A stretch of DNA of 64,000 nucleotides from Pseudomonadota bacterium. GTDB taxonomy: Bacteria > Pseudomonadota > Gammaproteobacteria > Burkholderiales > Thiobacillaceae. Positions 45,201-51,781 of this stretch are shown here, piece after piece. A program made the translations under genes and the position numbers. Every line of letters starts with the position of its first letter. Within the stretch, counting starts at the first letter, position 1. The stretch spans positions 1 to 64,000 of the forward strand of contig JAJZPR010000012.1 in NCBI GenBank assembly GCA_021847835.1, given 5' to 3'. The notes under the pieces are model-generated. The model was not told where the DNA came from, did not search any database, and saw only the letters and a list, made by a program, of their open reading frames with translations.

Positions 45201-45310
45201 CAAAGATCAAATGCGGCAAGGCCCACTTCGAGGCATTGGCCGTTGGCGAGAACCCTGCGTCATACCTTGTGGCCAGGAATATCGATGACCTGATGGCGAA
45301 GGTTGTTTAG
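42296..45310 (+). CDS. res: Type III restriction endonuclease subunit (Res)
   Basis: ATP-dependent translocase-nuclease, 1004 residues. It starts MKLHFESNLDYQHAAIEAV (typical Res), has Walker A METGTGKTYVYLRT near 110-123, DEAD-like box VDEPQSVDGG near 235, FSHSALREGWDNPNVFQIC and QTIGRGLRLCVN as motifs V-VI, and a C-terminal PD-(D/E)xK nuclease with YNPDWAVLVE and LYFVVETKGS near 932-955. All catalytic parts appear intact. The ATG is 7 bases after the mod stop with GAGGCGGA upstream. Confidence 0.94.
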   Translation: MKLHFESNLDYQHAAIEAVCDLFRGQEICRTEFTVSVQGTRRVAGQGELALAGGSFSQSELGLVQNELGVGNRLTLLDDEILKNLQDIQLKNGLRPSVSLASGDFTVEMETGTGKTYVYLRTVFELNKRYGFTKFVIVVPSVAIKEGVYKTLQITEDHFRNLYAGVPFDYFLYDSNKLGQVRNYATSQHIQIMVITVGAINKQDVNNLYKDSEKTGGEKPIDLIRSTRPVLIVDEPQSVDGGLQGRGKEALDLMSPLCTLRYSATHADKHHQVYRLDAVDAYERKLVKQIEVASAGVEGGHNKAYVRLVSVSNKANRIRAVVELDVQRGTTVSREQITVQAGDDLEQVANRPIYEGYLVDDIGCRKGDEYLQLSNQEERLRIGESIGGVDEDAVKRQMIRRTIEEHLDKELRLRPLGIKVLTLFFIDVVEHYRKYDGNGSPIKGKYAEMFEAEYKVAAAKPKFRSLFKEIDLTHEASEVHDGYFSIDKKGKWLDTDEGNQTNRDNAERAYNLIMREKEKLLGFETKLKFIFSHSALREGWDNPNVFQICALREMGTERERRQTIGRGLRLCVNQDGERQRGFEVNTLTVVATESYEDFAFNLQREIEEDTGIRFGIVEKHQFAAIAVVDEAGESKPLGVEKSEAIWAHLKEAGLVDAKGKVQDALRTALKDKTFKLPEEFESQQAEVAEMLRKLAGGLTIKNADERTQIKTRQAILQSAEFKALWDRIKHKTTYRVMFDNEALIASCIQAIKDLPSVVKTRLQWRKADLAIGKGGIETNETGTSAPIVLEEQDIELPDLLTELQDRTQLTRKSLVRILTESERLDDFKKNPQQFIDLVADTVNRAKRLALVDGIKYQRIGDDAYYAQELFSQEELTGYLKNMLPATKAVYEYVVHDFGVEKGFAEDLEKNEAVKVYAKLPGWFRVPTPLGTYNPDWAVLVEVDGKEKLYFVVETKGSLFDEDLRDKESAKIKCGKAHFEALAVGENPASYLVARNIDDLMAKVV

Positions 45311-45348
45311 GGATGACGACACATTTCAAAACAAAGTAGGGGGATGGG

Positions 45349-46155
45349 ATGGATCAAAATATAATCGAGTCGATCAAGGGGTTTGCGAAGGAGCGGATTG
45401 ACGATGTGCACTATGCTCAGCATTACGAACCCCTGAAAATGTCTGTGATAAATACGGAGGTGCTGTTAGGTTCGCTCGAAAGCCAGGCCGAACCAAATAA
45501 TTCCTTTTATGAAGAACTCGTTGGGGCACTGGATGATGTCTGGGGTCAAGTGTGTCAAGCTGCCCTTGAAAGGGCAGCTTATTTTGCAGAAGATAGTCCA
45601 TCTTTTGCCCAGGAAATGACCGCCACGCCAGAAAGCATAAGAGCTGCATTGCATGACAACTATCTCTCTGGTGCACTTGCCGCTACGTTCGTATCACTCC
45701 GAAACGAATCAATGCTGACGATGCCAATGTTGGCATCTGCTGCTTTCAATAAGCACAGCTATGCGGGCTATAAAGACGAGATAGCTTGTTTGCGCATGCT
45801 ACTGTGGGCAGGGTTTGACGTTAATGCACAGGATGGAAACGGCATGACTGCCCTGCATTACATGGCAAGTCTAAAAAACCATCCATTTAGCCATCCCCGT
45901 GCGGTTCGACTGCTACTCGATGCGGGTGCCGACCCAAACATCCAGAACATTCGGGGTGATACCGCACTGTGCTACCTATCCGGCAACGGGACTTGGTCCT
46001 CGGAGCTGAACCATACTGCATGGATGTTAGTCAGTGTTGGCGCAAACCCAAACGTTGCCTCAAGCGATGGTGCGACCGCTAAATCCCTCTTGATTGCATC
46101 CAACTCTATGTCTCCCAACGACGATAGAACGGAACTGATCGAGCACCTGGACTGA
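45349..46155 (+). CDS. Ankyrin-repeat protein downstream of Res
   Basis: The 268-residue protein has an all-helical N-terminal half (about 1-140) with no recognised domain, then two to three ankyrin repeats: CLRMLLWAGFDVNAQDGNGMTALHYMA, AVRLLLDAGADPNIQNIRGDTAL and ASSDGATAKSLL. It starts 38 bases after res with AGTAGGGGG before the ATG, same strand, so it may be read with the operon. Composition is lower in GC than the neighbours. Function is unknown; a regulator or inhibitor of the R-M proteins is one possibility. Confidence 0.8.
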   Translation: MDQNIIESIKGFAKERIDDVHYAQHYEPLKMSVINTEVLLGSLESQAEPNNSFYEELVGALDDVWGQVCQAALERAAYFAEDSPSFAQEMTATPESIRAALHDNYLSGALAATFVSLRNESMLTMPMLASAAFNKHSYAGYKDEIACLRMLLWAGFDVNAQDGNGMTALHYMASLKNHPFSHPRAVRLLLDAGADPNIQNIRGDTALCYLSGNGTWSSELNHTAWMLVSVGANPNVASSDGATAKSLLIASNSMSPNDDRTELIEHLD

Positions 46156-46219
46156 GGCTTTCCAAACTAGGGGGCTTAGTTGAGAAATGAAACTAAGTCA
46201 ATTTAATCAATAGGTTATC

Positions 46220-46248
46220 TTGACATCGAGAAGCCTGTCAGGTAGGAT
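46220..46248 (+). promoter_or_regulatory. Sigma-70 promoter upstream of the C5 methyltransferase
   Basis: TTGACA, 17 bases, TAGGAT. The -35 is consensus and the spacing ideal. Transcription would start near 46255, giving a leader of about 290 bases. Confidence 0.75.
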
Positions 46249-46488
46249 GTATCCATCGATCCCAGCCAATCCGTCGATTGGCAGAAGACCACTTACATTC
46301 ACGGCAGAAGGGATGGAGGTGCAGGAAAGATTGAGCTTGGGCCAGTCCAAGCTCATACAGGCTTAAAAACCTGGCTCGAACAGTGAGCCGCAAGGCAAGG
46401 AGATTGATTCCTGAGTTGGACTGTCGAGATAAACCGCACGCAGCTGCCGCTCGCGTGAAACCGTTAGCAGCAGGGGTGCTGCGAGACC

Positions 46489-46543
46489 GGCGACCGAACC
46501 TTAACCCCCGTGGCGTAGCCACGGGCTTAGGTTCGGAGTCGCC
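46489..46543 (+). promoter_or_regulatory. Nested hairpin ending two bases before the methyltransferase start
   Basis: GGCGAC/GTCGCC, CGAACCT/AGGTTCG and CCCGTGGC/GCCACGGG stack as three stems with short internal loops and a GTA apical loop. The ATG at 46546 follows directly and no free ribosome binding site is visible, so folding would be expected to block initiation, or the DNA palindrome could be an operator. Confidence 0.6.
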
Positions 46544-46545
46544 AC

Positions 46546-47964
46546 ATGGCAAAGTCTACTGCAACTCGTGTTTCCCGTAGGTTCACCAATTCCATGCCCC
46601 TCCGTGGGCAGGCCAACGCACGCCCAGCGTCCACTAACGCTCGGGGCATCTACGAAACCCCTGACTTCACTCTCACCCGGCCACACAAGGCAGGCGGGCA
46701 GATCGAATTCACCGTCCATGCCAGCCGCGTCGAGGCTGGCCAGTGGATCGCCGAGGCTATCTGGCACAGCACCAGCCATCACCTGCCCGGCGATGGTCGG
46801 TATCCTCACCTGCTGAGCGGCCGGTTCGCCAGCCGCAGTGAGGCTGTCGAGCATGCGATCAACCATGGCCTGTTCCAGGTGCGGAACCAGCTCGGCACCT
46901 TGGCAACCACTCTCGCATGGAGCGCCAAGGTCGAATCCTTGCAGACCTGGGCGACCGATGCCGTGTTCCAGGTCCGCGAGCACGACGAGACCCTGCCCAT
47001 CTATGGCAGGAGCGTCATCGACATCTGCGCTGGTGGATTGGGCGGCTTTGGGCTTGGTCTGACGAGCCTCGGCGCCAAGGTTCAGCTCGCAGTGGAGATC
47101 GACAAGGAGGCCCGCGCCACCTACGTGCGCAATGTCCGGCCTGTCGAGGTGCACGACGACCTTTGCACGCTGGACGGGACCAAGCTCGCCTGCGACATCT
47201 TGGTCGCGGGCCTGCAGTGCCAAGCGTTCTCGAAGGCAGGCAAGCGCCAGGGCTTTGCCGATCCTAAGCTGAGCGCGGTCTACAGCCATACGCTCCGCCT
47301 GCTGCGCGAGATCGACGCCAAGATCATCATCATCGAGTGCGCGCGGCAGCTCCTCACTCAGGACGACGGCCGCGATGGTGCGGCAGTGCGCGAGGTGCTG
47401 ATGAAGGCGGGCTACCGCGTCCAGCATCGCACGCTGAACGCGGCTGGCTTCGGCGTGCCGCAGTCGCGCGAGCGCTCCTTCATCGTCGCTACCCGGCTGG
47501 GGCTGCCTGTCGACGATGTGCTGGGCTATGTGTTCCCGCAGGAGCAAGCGCCGACCGCCACCGTCGAGGACATCCTCGAACCCGGCATCCCTGCCACTAT
47601 CCCCGACCATGAGATCGAGCTCCACACAGAGGAGCCCGCCAAGCGCTGCGGCGGGCTGGTAGAAATCGGTCTCATCGACGGCAAGGACTGCCAAGGCTAT
47701 CGCGTGTATAGCCCAAGGGGCATCGGCGCCACCATGACCGCCTCCGGGGGAGGCCGCGCACGCTGCACGGGGGCATACCGCGTCAGCGGCGGCGCCCGTG
47801 CCCTCACACCGCGCGAGGCCAGCCGCATGCAGGGGTTGCCGGAGTGGGCCGCGCACCACCCGGTGGCCACACATGCCCTGCGCCATGCGGGCAACGCCGT
47901 AGCCGTGCCATTGGCGCGTGAGCTAGGCCGCCAGCTCGCCGCGCACCTTGCCCCCCGCACCTGA
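46546..47964 (+). CDS. C5-cytosine DNA methyltransferase with altered motifs
   Basis: The 472-residue protein has about 155 N-terminal residues of unknown type and then a Dcm-like domain: motif I DICAGGLGGFGLGL, motif IV GLQCQAFSKAG, motif VI IIECARQLL, motif VIII QSRERSFIVA, ARALTPREASRMQGLPEWA (motif IX) and AGNAVAVPLARE (motif X). The catalytic cysteine is present, but the usual Pro-Cys-Gln is QCQ and the Glu-Asn-Val is ECA. No restriction enzyme gene is adjacent, so it is probably an orphan protecting the element or regulating genes. Start chosen at ATG 46546; ATG 46594 is an alternative. Confidence 0.88.
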   Translation: MAKSTATRVSRRFTNSMPLRGQANARPASTNARGIYETPDFTLTRPHKAGGQIEFTVHASRVEAGQWIAEAIWHSTSHHLPGDGRYPHLLSGRFASRSEAVEHAINHGLFQVRNQLGTLATTLAWSAKVESLQTWATDAVFQVREHDETLPIYGRSVIDICAGGLGGFGLGLTSLGAKVQLAVEIDKEARATYVRNVRPVEVHDDLCTLDGTKLACDILVAGLQCQAFSKAGKRQGFADPKLSAVYSHTLRLLREIDAKIIIIECARQLLTQDDGRDGAAVREVLMKAGYRVQHRTLNAAGFGVPQSRERSFIVATRLGLPVDDVLGYVFPQEQAPTATVEDILEPGIPATIPDHEIELHTEEPAKRCGGLVEIGLIDGKDCQGYRVYSPRGIGATMTASGGGRARCTGAYRVSGGARALTPREASRMQGLPEWAAHHPVATHALRHAGNAVAVPLARELGRQLAAHLAPRT

Positions 47965-48037
47965 ATTCGCACCCCCTGGGATGCGTTTATCAGGGCGGCG
48001 CGCCTGGGGCTATTCACGCCCGTTGGAGGAGAAATTT

Positions 48038-48361
48038 ATGAGTCAGAAACCCATTATTCGAGCCAAGAGCTTCCGCGCATGGTTCAACCGCCACTACGGC
48101 CAGGATGAGTGCCGCTGTATTCGAGAGTATGGCGCCAGCTATGGCCCGCCTGGCCTCATCTACTACAGCGAGACCAACGCGATCTATGACCGCTTCGAGG
48201 AAGAGATTTGGAAACTCGTGCTTGTGGGTGATCTTACTGTTGCAGACCTGAGGGACAGGGACGCTTTGTCAGACCCAGTGCGTTTCAAGAACACGATGGT
48301 ATGGGCAGCTGCGGAGAGGCTTGCTGCTGAGAAACTTTTGGGGAAAGGAGCATGGTTATGA
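48038..48361 (+). CDS. Small protein of unknown function
   Basis: A 107-residue protein preceded by GGAGGAG. It is rich in aromatic and charged residues (FRAWFNRHYGQDECRCIREYG at the start). I do not recognise a family. Its stop overlaps the start of the next gene, so the two are coupled and may act together. Confidence 0.7.
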   Translation: MSQKPIIRAKSFRAWFNRHYGQDECRCIREYGASYGPPGLIYYSETNAIYDRFEEEIWKLVLVGDLTVADLRDRDALSDPVRFKNTMVWAAAERLAAEKLLGKGAWL

Positions 48362-48876
48362 AACCGTTGATGATTCAGCTCTTCTTTCCTCCAGCGCCAA
48401 CCGGTGTAATGGACTTGCCGCAAACGCTGCTGTGGGAGGACATTGTTTTCTGTGAGGATGTTTTTGATGCCGTGGCAACGGCCCTCAAAAGATGCCGAGA
48501 ACGGATTGAGCTTCCTGACATAACGACAATCGGCATCGAGAATCACATATTGGCTGGCTATGGGGGGGATTACGAGGATAAGCCCATCTTCACCGCCCAG
48601 TTTTATGACCCGATAGGTGGACCATTCGAATTCTGGCCGGTTTATCAGCGGCATCAGGAAGAATTCGCGCCACAGCTATTGGCTTGGGCAGAGGCTCATG
48701 TCGATGATGCGCACCTGATCATTCGTGTTGTTGATGAGCTGGTGGCGGAGGGTGGACCTGACTACCGGCCTCTGGTGTTGAACCTCAAGAGCTTCATCAA
48801 CGCCAAGCTTGAGCACGTAGCGTTAGGGCGTGCGCCCGAGGGAGCTAAGCGAAAGCCCAAATCAAGATCGCTCTGA
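48358..48876 (+). CDS. Protein of unknown function, coupled to the preceding gene
   Basis: The 172-residue protein starts at ATG 48358, 7 bases after AAAGGAG; the in-frame ATG at 48352 is too close to the ribosome binding site. It is acidic with a basic C-terminal tail (GAKRKPKSRS). No domain recognised. A rho-independent terminator follows. Confidence 0.7.
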   Translation: MKPLMIQLFFPPAPTGVMDLPQTLLWEDIVFCEDVFDAVATALKRCRERIELPDITTIGIENHILAGYGGDYEDKPIFTAQFYDPIGGPFEFWPVYQRHQEEFAPQLLAWAEAHVDDAHLIIRVVDELVAEGGPDYRPLVLNLKSFINAKLEHVALGRAPEGAKRKPKSRSL

Positions 48877-48882
48877 ACTTAC

Positions 48883-48930
48883 CGCCCATCGTCTTTCGCG
48901 TCCGCGCGCTTGACGATGGGCGTTTGTTTT
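48883..48930 (+). terminator. Rho-independent terminator before the mobilization module
   Basis: CGCCCATCGTC / GACGATGGGCG, 11 perfect pairs, followed by TTTGTTTT. Confidence 0.85.
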
Positions 48931-49034
48931 GAGAAGCCAAGGCAAGGCGGTAGGCAGCGAGCAATGTTCATCACCCGTTTAGCACGGGTTCAGAACGCAC
49001 GGGCCTGCGGCCAGCTTCAAAGGAGAACAACGCC
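48931..49034 (+). other. Candidate origin of transfer upstream of mobC
   Basis: The 100 bases before mobC contain the inverted repeat ACCCGT/ACGGGT (48974-48990) and further short repeats (AAGGCAAGGCGGTAGGC). oriT usually lies directly upstream of mobC/relaxase genes of this type. I cannot recognise a known nic consensus, so this rests on position and the inverted repeat. Confidence 0.4.
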
Positions 49035-49394
49035 ATGCCTCGGCCTCTCAAGCCCCGCGACGATCTGCGCCAGCGCTTCGACCTCTACCTTGATGCGGGA
49101 GAGGTCGAGCAACTACGAAGCTACGCGGCAGCCGCCCGCTTGCCCATGTCCACCTACCTGCGCCGGGTAGCGCTGCGTCAGCGGATCGAGGCACCACCTC
49201 CGGCGGCGAATGTAGCCCGCTGGCGGGAGCTGGCGCCGCTGGCGAACAATCTCAACCAGCTTGTGCGGGCCTGCCACAGCGGTCAGGCGCCGGAGGGGAT
49301 ATACCCGGCCGTCGCCTCCCTGTCGGGACAGGTCCGCCTTTTACGCCTTGAGCTGCTTGGGGCAGCAACGGATGAGCGGGAGCCACCGCCATGA
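49035..49394 (+). CDS. mobC: MobC-like relaxosome protein
   Basis: The 119-residue protein begins MPRPLKPRDDLRQRFDLYLDAGEVEQL with a ribbon-helix-helix-like N terminus, followed by the MobC segment RELAPLANNLNQLVRACHSG. AAAGGAG lies 11 bases upstream. The stop overlaps the relaxase start (ATGA). It would bind oriT and help the relaxase nick. Confidence 0.9.
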   Translation: MPRPLKPRDDLRQRFDLYLDAGEVEQLRSYAAAARLPMSTYLRRVALRQRIEAPPPAANVARWRELAPLANNLNQLVRACHSGQAPEGIYPAVASLSGQVRLLRLELLGAATDEREPPP

Positions 49395-50743
49395 TCGGAA
49401 AAATCACCAAGGGGCGGGGCTTCCGTGGCTTGGCTGAATACCTGCTGCGGGGCGGTCGCGGAGAGATTGTCGCGACCACGATGGCGGGACGCACGCCGCG
49501 CGAGCTGGCTGCTGAGTTTGGGCAGCTTCGCCGCCTCAATCCAAAACTTGGCAAGGCCGTCGCGCACTTTTCCCTGAGCCCCGCCCCTGGCGATCCGCCA
49601 CTGACTGAGGAGCAGTGGCAAGCCATCGCCGAGTGCTTCATGTCCGAGATGGGATTCGATGCGGCTTGGTGCGGGGTCATCCACCGCGACACCGACCACG
49701 AACACCTGCACCTCATGGCCTGCCGCATCGACCTGAACGGCAAGACTATCAGCGATGCCAACGACTACCGCCGCGCCGAGGCGGCGATCCGGAACATCGA
49801 ACGCGACTATGGGCTGGTCACCGTTCCCGATCCACCGCGAAAGAAGCCCAAGCCAACCCCCATAACAACAAAAGGAGAGCAGACCATGAGCGACACCACC
49901 TCATCCAGCAGCAACCCATTCCCACCCGACGACCCACGGCATGCAGTCTGGCCCGATGGCTTCGAGCTGGGCCGCGACCTGGCCGAGCTCGGCATGATCG
50001 AGAGCATCGAAGGCATCGAAGGCATCGTCGCGACCAGCGCGAGCGTCGGCGAGGAGTTGACCGGGCGTAGAAGCCGCGACATGCGGCGGCCCACGGTCGA
50101 GAAGGACTATGAGTTGCATCTCAAGCACCTGTTCGGCGACGAGCTGGCTACGGTATACAAGCACCCAGGCGGCGCTGTGTTGTATTTCCGGCCGGGCAAG
50201 GGGCGGATCGCCGACGCGGGCGACAAGCTGACGGCCCTCGGAGGGATGCCCGAGCATCAAGCGGCTGTTCGGATCGTCGCCATCGCCAAGACGCGCGGCT
50301 GGCCATCCATCACCTTCACCGGCTCTGCTAACTTCGTAGAGCTGGCGATGCGCGAAGCCATGGCCAGCAGCATGAAGATTGTTGCCAAGGGGGACGAGCA
50401 GGCGGCCATTCTCGCCAAAATTCTCGCCGAGAAGCGTGGCGGCATGGGTGCGATGGCGGGACCCAGCATCGAAGACGATCCGATCCTCACGCCGCTTGCC
50501 GAGCTATATGACCTACCCACGCAGACCTTGCCCAGGACTGCGCCAACCCCAACGCCCGTGGCTCCGCCACCGGCTTCCCCCAAGCTAGACCCTCAACCCC
50601 AGAGAGACCCAGTCGTGGGCGTGTTCCCGGCTTTTCCAAATCTGCGCGAACGGCTTAAGGAGCGCCGCGACCGGCTGGCCTCTACCCAGCCCAGCCCGCC
50701 CCAGCCGGTGCCGCCCAAAAGGCCAGGCCCCAGATTTTCATAA
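49391..50743 (+). CDS. mobA: MobA/VirD2-family relaxase with C-terminal LPD7 domain
   Basis: The 450-residue protein starts MIGKITKGRGFRGLAEYLL, has the metal-binding HRDTDHEHLHLMACRI near residue 97 and YGLVTVPDPP at the end of the relaxase domain (about residue 140). Residues 225-360 form an LPD7-type domain (DYELHLKHLFGDELATVYKHPGGAVLYF). A Pro-rich tail ends the protein. The short relaxase domain plus LPD7 fits MOB-type mobilizable elements. An AAAGGAG and ATG at 49886 inside the gene could give the LPD7 part as a separate product. Confidence 0.92.
   Translation: MIGKITKGRGFRGLAEYLLRGGRGEIVATTMAGRTPRELAAEFGQLRRLNPKLGKAVAHFSLSPAPGDPPLTEEQWQAIAECFMSEMGFDAAWCGVIHRDTDHEHLHLMACRIDLNGKTISDANDYRRAEAAIRNIERDYGLVTVPDPPRKKPKPTPITTKGEQTMSDTTSSSSNPFPPDDPRHAVWPDGFELGRDLAELGMIESIEGIEGIVATSASVGEELTGRRSRDMRRPTVEKDYELHLKHLFGDELATVYKHPGGAVLYFRPGKGRIADAGDKLTALGGMPEHQAAVRIVAIAKTRGWPSITFTGSANFVELAMREAMASSMKIVAKGDEQAAILAKILAEKRGGMGAMAGPSIEDDPILTPLAELYDLPTQTLPRTAPTPTPVAPPPASPKLDPQPQRDPVVGVFPAFPNLRERLKERRDRLASTQPSPPQPVPPKRPGPRFS
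49872..49888 (+). promoter_or_regulatory. Internal ribosome binding site and in-frame ATG within the relaxase gene
   Basis: AAGGAG followed by an 8-base spacer and ATG 49886, in frame with the relaxase (residue 166). It lies exactly between the relaxase and LPD7 domains, so a second product of 284 residues is plausible. Confidence 0.55.
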
Positions 50744-50785
50744 CCAGATTCAACGCGACACCAACCATAACAACAGGAGGATGAC

Positions 50786-51700
50786 ATGAAAAAACCAACC
50801 ACTAGAACCAACCCAGACATTGCTGCCGACGAAGAGAAGGAGCGCTATGTAAGTATAAATATGGACGAGTTTGCCGCATTGGAAAAACTTGGCTACCGGG
50901 AGCGCTGGGCCTATCTGTGCTGTAAAAATATCGCCAATTACCATACGGGCGTATTCGGGGAGCACCTCAAGCAAAAATACTCATGGGTTCGCCTGGCCCA
51001 GAGCATCAAGGCGCCGCCAGGGGTCCAGGGACGCGGCGAGGGCGGCATCGACGAGACGCAAGCGCGGGATTTCGTCCTGAGGATGGAAGCGGTGGGACTG
51101 GTGAGCGGCATCGGTCGTCGCCGCAATGGTGGCCTGCGCTTCGATCTCCCCATGTCGCCGCGTGATCGCAAAAAAACAAATTTGACCGGGCAGAGCGCCG
51201 GGAAAAAAGAGAATATTTTCCCGGAGGCGGCGGTGTTAGAAATCGCTGCAAACCCCCAGCCCGCCTTGGATTGCGAGCAGTCGGGCGACGACCAATCAGT
51301 ATTGATCAATAAAAAAACAAAAACTATCAATATTGAAGAGGCGGACCCGTCTAACGACGGGACCGCCTCGGACCGCGCCTTCGGCGCAACCCCGTGCCGC
51401 GCCGAAGGCGCGGCACCCGTCCGGGAAAATCCCCCCGCCGTCGCCGGTGCACCGGCGACGCTGTCGGCGCAACAAATTCACGACGCGCTCGCCGACAACT
51501 GGACCTTCACCCAGACCAACACGCCGGAGGCGTGGCGGCTCTATGAGTCGTGGGCTGGCAACATCACCTTGGACGACTTGCACGCCGCGATGACCAGCGT
51601 TGAGGAGAGGGAGGAAAACCCCGACCCGACGCCCGCCGACCTGCAACCTCGCCTGTGGCCGATGGTGGTTGATGGCGAGTTTGGCCGACTGTCAGCTTGA
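50786..51700 (+). CDS. Protein of unknown function with palindrome-rich linker
   Basis: The 304-residue protein has a GGAGG ribosome binding site 5 bases before its ATG. The N-terminal 125 residues look like a winged-helix-type helical domain (FAALEKLGYRERWAYLCCKN, SWVRLAQSI, DFVLRMEAVGLVSG), and the C-terminal 75 residues are helical (IHDALADNWTFTQTNTPEAW). The linker (about 170-230) is encoded by three successive large palindromes preceded by AT-rich DNA. I do not recognise the family; its place between mob and ardC suggests a replication or regulatory role, which is inference. Confidence 0.7.
   Translation: MKKPTTRTNPDIAADEEKERYVSINMDEFAALEKLGYRERWAYLCCKNIANYHTGVFGEHLKQKYSWVRLAQSIKAPPGVQGRGEGGIDETQARDFVLRMEAVGLVSGIGRRRNGGLRFDLPMSPRDRKKTNLTGQSAGKKENIFPEAAVLEIAANPQPALDCEQSGDDQSVLINKKTKTINIEEADPSNDGTASDRAFGATPCRAEGAAPVRENPPAVAGAPATLSAQQIHDALADNWTFTQTNTPEAWRLYESWAGNITLDDLHAAMTSVEEREENPDPTPADLQPRLWPMVVDGEFGRLSA
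51300..51460. repeat. AT-rich stretch followed by three large palindromes
   Basis: TATTGATCAATA (51300-51311, perfect palindrome) begins an AT-rich stretch to 51337. Then come GAGGCGG-A-CCCGTC/GACGGG-A-CCGCCTC (51338-51369, 13 pairs, one mismatch), a 15-base perfect stem CCGCGCCTTCGGCGC (51373-51387) with its complement at 51399-51413, and a 22-base perfect palindrome at 51439-51460 (centre CCGGTGCACCGG). Confidence 0.85.
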
Positions 51701-51748
51701 GTGGATTTTCCGACCGGCGGCGACGACAAGCGCGCCGCCGTTTGGGAT

Positions 51749-51781
51749 GTTGCCTCCCGATAGCTCACATCGGGAGGCAAC
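51749..51781 (+). promoter_or_regulatory. Perfect hairpin that sequesters the ardC ribosome binding site
   Basis: GTTGCCTCCCGAT and ATCGGGAGGCAAC form 13 perfect pairs around a 7-base loop. The right arm contains the GGGAGG ribosome binding site and ends one base before the ATG of ardC at 51782. As RNA it should block translation; as single-stranded DNA it could form the same hairpin. Confidence 0.85.

Larger units (their letters stand above)
46156..46545 (+). other. 390-base intergenic region with promoter and structured leader
   Basis: It holds a hairpin CTTAGTT/AACTAAG (46175-46197) after the ankyrin gene, a strong promoter (46220-46248), and a leader with hairpins GAGCTTGG/CCAAGCTC (within 46330-46360), GCAGCA/TGCTGC (46467-46482) and a long nested stem (46489-46543). 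A 17-codon frame starting at ATG 46313 overlaps one hairpin. The GTGGC-GTA-GCCAC hairpin also resembles the subterminal hairpins of IS200/IS605 ends, so part of the region could be an insertion sequence relic. Confidence 0.6.

Noticed and set aside
36405-45310. DISARM system
   Set aside because: Helicase, PLD-like and methylase parts occur, but drmA/drmB-like (DUF1998) genes are missing, and Mod/Res are clearly type III.
46313-46366. 17-codon leader peptide before the C5 methyltransferase
   Set aside because: The ribosome-binding-like AGAAGGG directly touches the ATG with no spacer, and there is no coding signal; mentioned only as part of the leader.
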